Source of the DNA: Terriglobia bacterium
GTDB lineage: Bacteria > Acidobacteriota > Terriglobia > UBA7540
Assembly: GCA_030042795.1 (NCBI GenBank)
Contig: JASHYZ010000544.1
Location: forward strand, 1 to 7,975
DNA: 7,975 bases
Direction of reading: 5' to 3'
Each line of letters starts with the position of its first letter. The stretch's first letter is position 1. Below are positions 1 through 5,525 of this stretch, in pieces. A model generated the notes under the pieces. The model saw only the letters and a list, made by a program, of their open reading frames with translations, was not told the origin of the DNA and did not search any database. A program made the translations under genes and the position numbers.

Positions 1-1100
1 AGCGTCTGCGTGGTGCGGAAGAGGTCGTCGAGAAAGACGCCCTCGTCAATCTTCTCTTCGTTCAGCGCCCAGGTGTCATGCCACCATCCCAGCGTCTTCA
101 TCAAGCCGTGCTTGCGCGCGATTTGGGCGGCATAGCTGTTGGGAGAAGTAATCGGCAGAGCCGGTTCGTCAGGATCGATGTTGAGCGGCGACATGTAGAG
201 CCGCAGGTCAGGCGTGACTTGCAGCACGTAGAAGCGACAAATGGCCGACACGGAGAGAAACGGCGTCATGCGGAAGCGCACGCGAAACCAATCGCTCCAT
301 TGGCGCTCGCCGAGCGTCTGGTCATGTCCGCCGAGGCTGATGGTGACCGTGTTCCGATCCGGGGCGACGGTGAAGGCAACCGGCACCGAAACACGCCGGT
401 AAAACTTGGATGCCGGATTCACAGGCCCGTCAATCTCGGCTGTGGCGCGATTGCCGTCCAGTTCCAGCCGCACCAGCCGTCCGCCGAATTCGGTGTCGCC
501 CACGTCCCAAGGCGTAAGGTCGGTGCCGAAGTAGAAGAACGTTCCCCAGGTGCCGCGCACATCCGGTATGCCGAGCCCAGCCCAGAGCTTGCCGCCGGGC
601 AAATTCGTTGGCGGAAATTCGAGCGGCATGCGAAGCACAGTGGTCCTATACCCGGCATCCGCTGCTGCCTTATAAAAGGGCACGCCGCTTCGTTCGTTGG
701 TGACGCGCGGACGCGAGATGGGGAGAACACCGAAGAGGAACTTTGGAGGAACATGCGACGAGAGCGCCAGCTCCGGCAGGTATGTCTGGGGATCGCGCCG
801 CAGGAAATCGAAAATTCCGGTGTCGCCCGGATTCAAGCCCGTTGCGAAGGTGGCCCAGGCCACCGGCGACTCCGGCGGATTAGTGGTGCCCAGCGGCTGA
901 AACGTGCCCGTCTCCGCCAGATGCTTGAGGTTGGGTAGGTGACCCTCGGCCATCCACTTGGCAGCCAGTTTGGGATCGGCGCCGTCAAAACCGAGTACGA
1001 CGATTTGAGTCGTCACCGAACGAGTGGCTTTGTGGCAGCCGGCAAGAACCGCGGGCAATGTGAAGAGAAGGATGAAGCGCAACGAGCAGCGGGTCACCAT
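1..1100 (-). CDS. Type I phosphodiesterase / alkaline phosphatase superfamily lipoprotein (3' end off window)
   Basis: The frame is open from ATG at 1100 down to the left edge, giving 366 residues without a stop. An in-frame TAG lies two codons before the ATG, so this is the first possible start. The protein begins with a short basic and hydrophobic signal peptide ending in a lipobox, LAGC, with Cys22 as the likely lipidated residue. Next come the alkaline phosphatase superfamily marks: VVLGFDGADP with the metal-binding Asp39, then PPESPVAWATFATG, in which Ser78 sits at the nucleophile position, then NPGDTGIFDFLRRDP. Many family members have His where Thr94 stands (HGIFDF). The family hydrolyses phosphate mono- or diesters outside the cytoplasm, using two metal ions; the substrate here is unknown. 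The C-terminal metal ligands would lie outside the window. The gene is transcribed away from the ABC cluster. Family is fairly sure, substrate is not. Confidence 0.87.
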   Translation of the reverse strand, partial: MVTRCSLRFILLFTLPAVLAGCHKATRSVTTQIVVLGFDGADPKLAAKWMAEGHLPNLKHLAETGTFQPLGTTNPPESPVAWATFATGLNPGDTGIFDFLRRDPQTYLPELALSSHVPPKFLFGVLPISRPRVTNERSGVPFYKAAADAGYRTTVLRMPLEFPPTNLPGGKLWAGLGIPDVRGTWGTFFYFGTDLTPWDVGDTEFGGRLVRLELDGNRATAEIDGPVNPASKFYRRVSVPVAFTVAPDRNTVTISLGGHDQTLGERQWSDWFRVRFRMTPFLSVSAICRFYVLQVTPDLRLYMSPLNIDPDEPALPITSPNSYAAQIARKHGLMKTLGWWHDTWALNEEKIDEGVFLDDLFRTTQT

Positions 1101-1178
1101 GATCTAGATTCTCAATGGTAGCCGTCACGTTGCCGCGCGTCGATGGAAAATGGCGGCTGCGGTGCGGCACAGAAGAAC

Positions 1179-1245
1179 TTACCACGACGGACACGGAGAA
1201 GACCTCTGTGCCTTCGGTGGCCTCCGTGTTACTAACGTCCACTTT
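1179..1245. repeat. Degenerate inverted-repeat unit 1
   Basis: The left part reads ACCACGACGGACACGGAG (1181-1198) and the right part contains CTTCGGTGGCCTCCGTG (1212-1228). CACGGAG at 1192-1198 pairs with CTCCGTG at 1222-1228, so the unit can fold as a hairpin. The words CACGGAG, CACAGAG and CCACCGAAG on the minus strand are shared with unit 2, and the CACAGAG word is also in the terminal repeats around the GxxExxY gene at 2714-3285. The outer boundaries are approximate. No gene lies inside it. Confidence 0.6.
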
Positions 1246-1317
1246 CTTCTCGGGCTGCAAAGAATTTGCAAGACGGCTTCGGCTTAGAAATCGACTTCTC
1301 GACACGCAAGAAAAGCG

Positions 1318-1378
1318 CACCACAGAGGGCACAGAGAACACGGAGAAAACTTCGGTGGCCTCCGTGATCTCTGTGGTG
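1318..1378. repeat. Inverted-repeat unit 2 (perfect outer arms)
   Basis: CACCACAGAG (1318-1327) is the exact reverse complement of CTCTGTGGTG (1369-1378). Inside these arms a second pair, CACGGAG (1339-1345) and CTCCGTG (1360-1366), is also exact. The whole 61-bp unit could extrude as a cruciform or fold as an RNA hairpin. It shares the perfect 17-bp block CTTCGGTGGCCTCCGTG (1350-1366) with unit 1 at 1212-1228. The outer arm matches the terminal repeats of the 2714-3285 insert (consensus near TTCACCACAGAGGCACAGAG), so it looks like the two ends of such an element joined without cargo. Confidence 0.78.
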
Positions 1379-1389
1379 AGTTTTTGGTT

Positions 1390-1404
1390 GCGGCCAAAGG
1401 CCGC
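1390..1404. repeat. Short perfect hairpin GCGGCC-AAA-GGCCGC
   Basis: Six base pairs close a three-base loop, immediately after the T-rich run that follows inverted-repeat unit 2. On neither strand is the stem followed by a run of T, so it does not read as an intrinsic terminator. It may be part of the repeat family. Confidence 0.5.
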
Positions 1405-1487
1405 GTCAAGGTGAGTTCTCTGGAAGCGCCGCCTCAGAAGCCGTTTCCAGCACATTCCGTAATCCTCAATAGAAATTACGATACCAC

Positions 1488-1515
1488 TTGGCAACTCGTC
1501 GTGCTTTCTGATAAT
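1488..1515 (+). promoter_or_regulatory. Putative sigma70 promoter of the ABC operon
   Basis: TTGGCA (1488-1493) and GATAAT (1510-1515) each match five of six consensus bases and are separated by 16 bp. Transcription would begin near 1522, leaving a leader of about 240 nt before the ATPase ATG at 1764. It is the best promoter-like pair I saw on the plus strand of this spacer. The start site is inferred from sequence only. Confidence 0.5.
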
Positions 1516-1536
1516 CCTTATTACTTGGAGCTTTCT

Positions 1537-1553
1537 CGCTGAGCGCCTCAGCG
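1537..1553 (+). repeat. Perfect leader hairpin CGCTGAG-CGC-CTCAGCG
   Basis: Seven base pairs with a three-base loop begin about 15 nt after the predicted transcription start, so the hairpin would stand at the 5' end of the operon mRNA. A stem in this position can protect against 5' decay. There is no T-run after it, so termination is unlikely. Two more short palindromes follow in the leader: ACTGAT-CCC-ATCAGT at 1618-1632 and GGCGGGCCCGCC at 1649-1660. Confidence 0.5.
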
Positions 1554-1763
1554 CGTGACACACTGCGGAGGCGCAGGAACCACCCGGAAGCGAGTCCTTG
1601 GGCCCTGGCTGGATTTCACTGATCCCATCAGTAACAAGCTTTTCCTGCGGCGGGCCCGCCCAAACGGTCGAGCCGGTCTCAGCAGTACCACGGGCGGCTC
1701 TGCGGCTGTGACGGCACGGCTGCGGGCCCGGCGTTAAATTCTCGCTCATCAGGACGAGGCGCA

Positions 1764-2717
1764 ATGATTGAAGTCGAAAACTTGAGCAAGCGGTACGGAC
1801 CCACTCAGGCAGTCACGGACGTCAGCTTTCGCGTGGAGAAAGGTGAGGTGCTGGGTTTTCTCGGGCCCAACGGCGCCGGAAAAACCACCACCATGCGGGT
1901 GATCACCGGATATCTCCCTCCCAGCGAAGGCACGGTGCGAGTGGCGGGCTTCGATGTGGTGGAACAGCCCATCGAGGCCAAGCGGCGCACCGGCTATCTT
2001 CCCGAGACCCCCCCCGTCTACCCGGATATGACCGTGAATGAATACCTGACGTTCGTGGGACACATCAAGGGCGTGCCGCGGCGCGACCTGAAGAGCCGCA
2101 TCGACGAAGTCACCAAGAAGTGCGCCATTGATGACGTCCGGCAGCGTCAGACGGGCAAGCTTTCAAAGGGGTACCGTCAGCGCGTTGGGCTGGCCCAGGC
2201 GATGATCCACAACCCGGATGTGCTGGTGCTTGATGAGCCCACCGCGGGCCTCGACCCGAAGCAGATCATCGAAACACGCGAGCTGATTAAGAACCTGGCC
2301 GGGCAGCATACGGTGGTGTTGAGCACGCACATTTTGCCCGAAGTGTCGAAGACATGCGAGCGAGTGGTGGTGATTAACGGGGGCAAGGTGGTGGCGGTGG
2401 GCAAGCCGGACGACTTGACGCGCCGACTGCAAGGATTTGAGACGGTTCTCGTGACAGCACAAGGGCCGGCTAGCGAGCTGAAGGAGCGGATGGAACGGGT
2501 GGCCGGAGTGGATCTGGTGGAGCAGAAAGAGGCCACGGATGGCCAAGCGACGTTCGAGATTCACGCCCATAAAGACCAGGACGTACGGTCAGAATTGGCG
2601 CGCGCCATCGTGGAATCGCAATGGAAACTGCTCGAACTGCGCGCCACAGCTCTCAGCCTGGAAGACATCTTCCTGAAGTTAACTACGAAAGACCTGACAG
2701 AAGAAGCGAAGAATTAA
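1764..2717 (+). CDS. ABC transporter ATP-binding protein, GldA/NosF-like
   Basis: This 317-residue protein is the cytoplasmic ATPase of an ABC-2 type transporter. Visible motifs in order are Walker A GPNGAGKT (34-41), a Q-loop region GYLPETPPVYPDMTV (77-91) in which the usual Gln is not seen, the signature LSKGYRQR (133-140) in place of LSGGQ, Walker B VLVLDEPT (153-160), the D-loop AGLDP, and the switch His189 in LSTHI. The LSKGYRQR form is typical of the GldA/NosF-type group. A C-terminal extension of about 90 residues (225-317) follows the nucleotide-binding domain. ATG at 1764 is preceded by a weak GAGG about 5 nt upstream. It is the first gene of the cluster, and the permease at 3300 is its likely partner. 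Its TAA stop lies inside the left terminal repeat of the 572-bp insert that now separates it from the permease. The class is sure; the substrate is unknown. Confidence 0.95.
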   Translation: MIEVENLSKRYGPTQAVTDVSFRVEKGEVLGFLGPNGAGKTTTMRVITGYLPPSEGTVRVAGFDVVEQPIEAKRRTGYLPETPPVYPDMTVNEYLTFVGHIKGVPRRDLKSRIDEVTKKCAIDDVRQRQTGKLSKGYRQRVGLAQAMIHNPDVLVLDEPTAGLDPKQIIETRELIKNLAGQHTVVLSTHILPEVSKTCERVVVINGGKVVAVGKPDDLTRRLQGFETVLVTAQGPASELKERMERVAGVDLVEQKEATDGQATFEIHAHKDQDVRSELARAIVESQWKLLELRATALSLEDIFLKLTTKDLTEEAKN

Positions 2718-2745
2718 CCACCGAGGCATCGAGACGGAGAGAAAA
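2714..2745 (+). repeat. Left terminal inverted repeat of the insert
   Basis: It begins TTAACCACCGAGGC and ends GAGAGAAAA. It pairs with 3252-3285. The TAA stop codon of the ABC ATPase (2715-2717) is made from its second to fourth bases. Confidence 0.72.
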
Positions 2746-2847
2746 ACTGTAAGAGGCGAGTGATTGCAGCGCAGCTCAGAACGATAGAGGAGGCCAACTC
2801 GGGGCTGAGCGACGTGGAAACCGAGCGGCAGGCCAGCCGAAACGTTT

Positions 2848-3242
2848 GTGACCAGCAAGCATGGCGAGCCCGGTGAAGTAGTTTCGCGTGACCTGTTGAC
2901 GCAGCAGATTATCGGGGCTGCCATCGAGTCCTTGGCCCGGGATTGTTAGAGTCTGCATACGAGGAGTGCCTTTCGTGGGAGCTGAACCAAGGCGGCCTTG
3001 TCGTGCGGAGACAGATTCTTCTTCCCGTAGTTTATAAGGCCGTCAGGCTTGACGCCGGCTACAGACTGGACCTGGTTGTCGAGGACCAAGTGGTTGTTGA
3101 ATTGAAGACTGTGGAGCGGCTTCTGCCCATACACGAAGCACAGTTACTGACGTACCTGAAGTTGAGTGGGCTCAGGACCGGACTGCTACTGAACTTTAAC
3201 TCCGCGGTTCTGAAGAATGGCATCAGGCGCATGGCTCTATGA
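2848..3242 (+). pseudogene. GxxExxY family protein, frameshifted (PD-(D/E)XK-like)
   Basis: The N-terminal part is in one frame: from a possible GTG at 2848, [15 protein letters not shown] ends at 2928 and meets TAG at 2947. The rest continues in the next frame from 2922 as [17 protein letters not shown] and runs to the TGA at 3240-3242. GLLESAY is the family's GxxExxY motif. Later come [15 protein letters not shown] and VVELKTVE; the Asp of YRLD and the ExK of ELK fit a PD-(D/E)XK nuclease-like core. [15 protein letters not shown] and GLLLNFN, also typical, follow. The expected junction is AIEVHRVLG, so 10 bases are missing; restored, the protein would have about 134 residues, normal for the family. 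The only long intact frame (from TTG at 2943, 99 residues) lacks the N-terminal helix and has no clear ribosome binding site. The family's role is not established. Family assignment is sure, and loss of function is likely unless this is a sequencing error. Confidence 0.85.
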
Positions 3243-3251
3243 ATCCGCCCA

Positions 3252-3285
3252 TTTTCTCTCGCTGTCTCTGTGCCTCTGTGGTGAA
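3252..3285 (-). repeat. Right terminal inverted repeat of the insert
   Basis: Read on the minus strand it begins TTCACCACAGAGGCACAGAG and ends GAGAGAAAA, pairing with 2714-2745. It stops 3 nt before the Shine-Dalgarno of the permease gene, so that site is intact. Confidence 0.72.
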
Positions 3286-3288
3286 AAG

Positions 3289-3294
3289 AAGGAG
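3289..3294 (+). promoter_or_regulatory. Ribosome binding site of the permease gene
   Basis: AAGGAG lies 5 nt before the ATG at 3300 and fixes this start. It begins 3 nt outside the insert's right repeat, so the insertion preserved translation of the downstream gene. Confidence 0.75.
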
Positions 3295-3299
3295 TTGAT

Positions 3300-4076
3300 A
3301 TGCGCAATATTTTGGCCGTGGCGGGGAAGGAACTGCGGGCCTATTTTCACTCGCCAATCGCCTACCTCGTGTTGACGATCTACACCGTGCTCTGCGGTTT
3401 CTTCTTTTACAGCCTTACCGCCCTCGTGGTGGTGGAGACCTTCCGGATGCAGATGAGCGAAGGCGGCATGCCGCCCCTCAGCCTGAACGAGACCATCATC
3501 CGGCCCCTCTTTGCAGGCATCCTCACCGTCATCATGGTGCTGTTTCTCATACCGCTCATCAGCATGAGGCTTTACGCCGAAGAGAAGCGTACCGGAACCA
3601 TCGAGCTCTTGCTCACTTCTCCGCTCAAGGATGTCGAAATTATCCTGGGCAAGTTTTTTGGGGCCATGGCGCTTTACCTTGTGATGGTCCTGCTTACGTT
3701 CCTGGACATCGGTCTTTTGTTTCTTTACGGAAACCCAGACGCCAAGCCACTCATTGCCAATGCCACGGGCTTCATCCTGCTGGGCGGTGCGCTCATCGCG
3801 CTTGGCATGTGGGTTTCGTCTTTTACAAAGAATCAAATTATCGCCGCGGTGGTTGCGGCCGCCTTATTCCTCTTGCTATACGTCCTCGACTGGGTGTCAG
3901 GGTTTTCGTCCACTGCGGTGGGCCGGGTGATGTCCTATATGGCGCTCACCACCCATTTTGACAACTTCACCAAGGGCGTCATCGATTCAAGTGACGTGGT
4001 CTACTACCTCTCGCTGGTGGTGCTCGGAATTTTTCTCACGGCGCGCTCGGTTGAGGCGCTCAAGGGGAGGGCGTAA
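3300..4076 (+). CDS. ABC-2 type transporter permease, GldF/NosY-like
   Basis: This 258-residue inner-membrane protein has about six hydrophobic segments, near residues 20-42, 67-88, 118-143, 152-173, 178-200 and 235-250. After the second segment comes RLYAEEKRTGTIELLLTSP (90-108), the conserved cytoplasmic stretch of ABC-2 permeases that is thought to contact the ATPase. Near the C-terminus THFDNFTKGVIDSSDVVYY (218-236) is a family hallmark. The length is usual for a single-domain permease, so the transporter probably works with two copies of it and two of the ATPase from 1764-2717. The next gene begins 2 nt after its stop, which points to coupled translation. The start at 3300 has AAGGAG 5 nt upstream. 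Substrate unknown: relatives serve gliding motility (GldF) or copper-site maturation (NosY). Confidence 0.93.
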   Translation: MRNILAVAGKELRAYFHSPIAYLVLTIYTVLCGFFFYSLTALVVVETFRMQMSEGGMPPLSLNETIIRPLFAGILTVIMVLFLIPLISMRLYAEEKRTGTIELLLTSPLKDVEIILGKFFGAMALYLVMVLLTFLDIGLLFLYGNPDAKPLIANATGFILLGGALIALGMWVSSFTKNQIIAAVVAAALFLLLYVLDWVSGFSSTAVGRVMSYMALTTHFDNFTKGVIDSSDVVYYLSLVVLGIFLTARSVEALKGRA

Positions 4077-4078
4077 GT

Positions 4079-5452
4079 ATGGCGGAACAGTCGCAAACTC
4101 ACAACGCCACGGGACGGCGAATTCTCAAAGGAACGAATTTCGCGGTTTATACCGCCGTCGCCGTCGCCATCATCGTGGTAATCAACTGGTTTGCCAGCCA
4201 GCACGTCACTCGCTGGGACCTTACCAAGAACAAGCACTTCAGCTTGTCGCCGCAAACGGTGAAACTTGTCAAAGGCCTCAATCAAGACGTCGCCATCTAC
4301 GTTTTTGACCAGAAGGACCGGTTCCAGTCTGAGGGCGACGTTCTCAACTTATATCCGGCGGCGTCGCATCGGGTCAGCCTGCGCTACATCGATCCCAACC
4401 GCGATCCGGCTCTGGCGAAACAGTTCAGCGTTCGCAATTACGGCACCGTGATTGTTTCGATGGGTGACCGGCACTTCGAAGCGCAAAGCAACGACGAACA
4501 GGGTGTGACCAACGCGCTGATCCGGGTGCTGAAAGGCACCAAGACTGTCTACTTTATTCAGGGGCACGGTGAGCACGACCCTGACAGTGCGGATCCCAAC
4601 GGTTATTCCGACCTCAAAAAGGCTCTGCAAAATGAGAACGAGGATGTGAAGACGCTGCTTCTCGCTCAAAGCCTCCAGGTTCCGCAAGATGCAGACATTC
4701 TTGTGATCGCGGGGCCACAGCACGATTACCTTCAGCAGGAAGTTGACGCCATCCAGAAGTACCTGACGGGCGGCGGCCGCCTGATGCTGATGGCTGATCC
4801 CGGCGTCGAGCTTCCCGACCTCGCGAAGCTGGTTTCGGATTACAACTTCACCGTCCAAAATGATCTGGTGATTGACCAAAACCCGATGGCGCAGATCTTT
4901 GGGACGCGTCCCGAGATGCCACTGATCATCAAGTACGGATCGAGCCCCATCACCCAGCCGCTGCAACGCACCATGACGCTGTTCCCTCTCACGCGCTCGT
5001 TTGAAGTCAGCAAGACATACAAGGCCGGCGTGACCGTGGATTCGCTCTGCGAGACGACGCCCGAGAGCTTTGGAGTGGCCAACTTCACGCCCGCCATGCA
5101 CGAGATTCGTTTCCGGCAAGGAACGGATTACAAGGGACCTCTCACGGTCGCCGTTGCAGCCGATATGAGCGGATCGGGCGAAGGCAAGCCCGATGCGCGC
5201 CTCGTGGCGCTCGGAAGTTCATTGGTGGCGAGCAACCGCTTCCTCAACTTTCAGGGTAACCGCGATCTGATCTTGAATATGGTTGATTGGCTGACGGCTA
5301 ATGAGAACATGATGTCGATCCGGCCGAAGCCGCCCGAGTCGCAGCACCTGAACCTCACCGCGCAGCAGATGAACATGGTCCTACTGCGTCTCATCGCGGT
5401 GCCGGTAGTGATCATCGCGGCCGGTGTCATTGTTTGGTGGGGACGCAGGTAG
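4079..5452 (+). CDS. GldG-family ABC transporter auxiliary protein
   Basis: The 457-residue protein has one membrane segment at each end (about 21-38 and 435-454), with a large domain between them that should face the periplasm. Family features are WDLTKNKHFSLSPQT (46-60) just after the first membrane helix, IDPNRDPALAKQF (104-116), FIQGHGEHD (159-167), GGGRLMLMADP (231-241), a segment with ALGSSLVASN, and GNRDLILNMVDWLT before the last helix. This matches the GldG / ABC-type uncharacterised transport auxiliary family, whose core resembles a glutamine amidotransferase-like fold without proven catalysis. ATG at 4079 has GGGGAGG (4064-4070) 8 nt upstream, inside the permease coding sequence, and only 2 nt separate the two genes. 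It should form a complex with the permease and ATPase. In flavobacteria GldG is needed for gliding; here the role is unknown. Confidence 0.9.
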   Translation: MAEQSQTHNATGRRILKGTNFAVYTAVAVAIIVVINWFASQHVTRWDLTKNKHFSLSPQTVKLVKGLNQDVAIYVFDQKDRFQSEGDVLNLYPAASHRVSLRYIDPNRDPALAKQFSVRNYGTVIVSMGDRHFEAQSNDEQGVTNALIRVLKGTKTVYFIQGHGEHDPDSADPNGYSDLKKALQNENEDVKTLLLAQSLQVPQDADILVIAGPQHDYLQQEVDAIQKYLTGGGRLMLMADPGVELPDLAKLVSDYNFTVQNDLVIDQNPMAQIFGTRPEMPLIIKYGSSPITQPLQRTMTLFPLTRSFEVSKTYKAGVTVDSLCETTPESFGVANFTPAMHEIRFRQGTDYKGPLTVAVAADMSGSGEGKPDARLVALGSSLVASNRFLNFQGNRDLILNMVDWLTANENMMSIRPKPPESQHLNLTAQQMNMVLLRLIAVPVVIIAAGVIVWWGRR

Positions 5453-5460
5453 AGACCAGA

Positions 5461-5521
5461 AGGAGGAAAGGAAACCTGTCGCGGAATAGAGCGGGGCGCC
5501 GAGTTTCGTCTTTCAGGTTCC
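5461..5521 (+). promoter_or_regulatory. Distant Shine-Dalgarno and bridging hairpin before the DUF4340 gene
   Basis: AGGAGG (5461-5466) is a strong ribosome binding site, but the ATG it should serve is 59 nt away at 5526. No start codon in that frame lies between, because an in-frame TAG at 5487-5489 is followed only by non-start codons. GGAA-A-CCTG (5470-5478, one bulged A) pairs with CAGGTTCC (5514-5521), and inside it CGGAA (5482-5486) can pair with TTTCG (5504-5508, one G-U). With the hairpin folded out, the site would sit about 7 nt from the ATG. The pairing is read from sequence; its use in translation is inferred. Confidence 0.5.
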
Positions 5522-5525
5522 AACC

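Larger units (their letters stand above)
1101..1763. other. Long divergent intergenic region with repeats and a promoter
   Basis: This 663-bp stretch separates the minus-strand phosphodiesterase from the plus-strand ABC operon. Long open frames cross it on both strands (985-1764 minus, 1115-1414 plus). Their translations are low-complexity, of the TEATEGTEVFSV type, which is what the inverted repeats encode by chance, and I see no protein family in them. What the region does hold is listed separately: two inverted-repeat units (1179-1245 and 1318-1378), a short hairpin at 1390-1404, a sigma70-like promoter at 1488-1515, and hairpins in the leader at 1537-1553, 1618-1632 and 1649-1660. I recognise no known riboswitch or tRNA. 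Confidence 0.7.
2714..3285 (+). mobile_element. 572-bp insert with terminal inverted repeats carrying a GxxExxY gene
   Basis: The left end (2714-2745) and the reverse complement of the right end (3285-3252) agree at 27 of 32 aligned positions, with one 2-nt gap. Both start TT-ACCAC-GAGGC and end GAGAGAAAA. The insert is flanked on both sides by the direct repeat AAGAA (2709-2713 and 3286-3290), which has the form of a 5-bp target-site duplication. It sits between two genes that normally adjoin and carries only a broken GxxExxY gene, with no transposase. It may be a non-autonomous element moved in trans. The sequence 2746-2847 inside it holds no gene I recognise. The structure is read directly; mobility is inferred. 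Confidence 0.6.

Noticed and set aside
78..938. 286-codon open frame on the plus strand
   Set aside because: It is antisense to the phosphodiesterase gene, is Arg/His-rich, and shows no family motif.
1212..1366. Two copies of a 17-bp direct repeat as a possible CRISPR array
   Set aside because: There are only two copies, each inside a larger palindrome, with no regular spacer and no cas genes.
1390..1404. GCGGCC-AAA-GGCCGC as an intrinsic terminator
   Set aside because: No T-run follows the stem on either strand; the nearby T-run precedes it.
1115..1414. 99-codon open frame on the plus strand over the repeat units
   Set aside because: The translation (TEGTENTEKTSVASV type) is what the inverted repeats encode by chance; it has no domain and no ribosome binding site.
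985..1764. 259-codon open frame on the minus strand
   Set aside because: It crosses the inverted repeats, runs over the start of the phosphodiesterase gene in another frame and over the operon promoter, and its translation is repeat-derived with no recognisable domain.
2746..2847. Possible small gene inside the insert, upstream of the GxxExxY reading frame
   Set aside because: Short open frames exist and there is an AGAGGAGG at about 2785, but no start codon is suitably placed after it and no translation is recognisable.
3237..3836. 199-codon open frame on the minus strand
   Set aside because: It is antisense to the permease; its His/Lys/Glu-rich composition is the mirror of membrane-helix codons.
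4349..5119. 256-codon open frame on the minus strand
   Set aside because: It is antisense to the GldG-family gene, which has clear family motifs in the plus frame.
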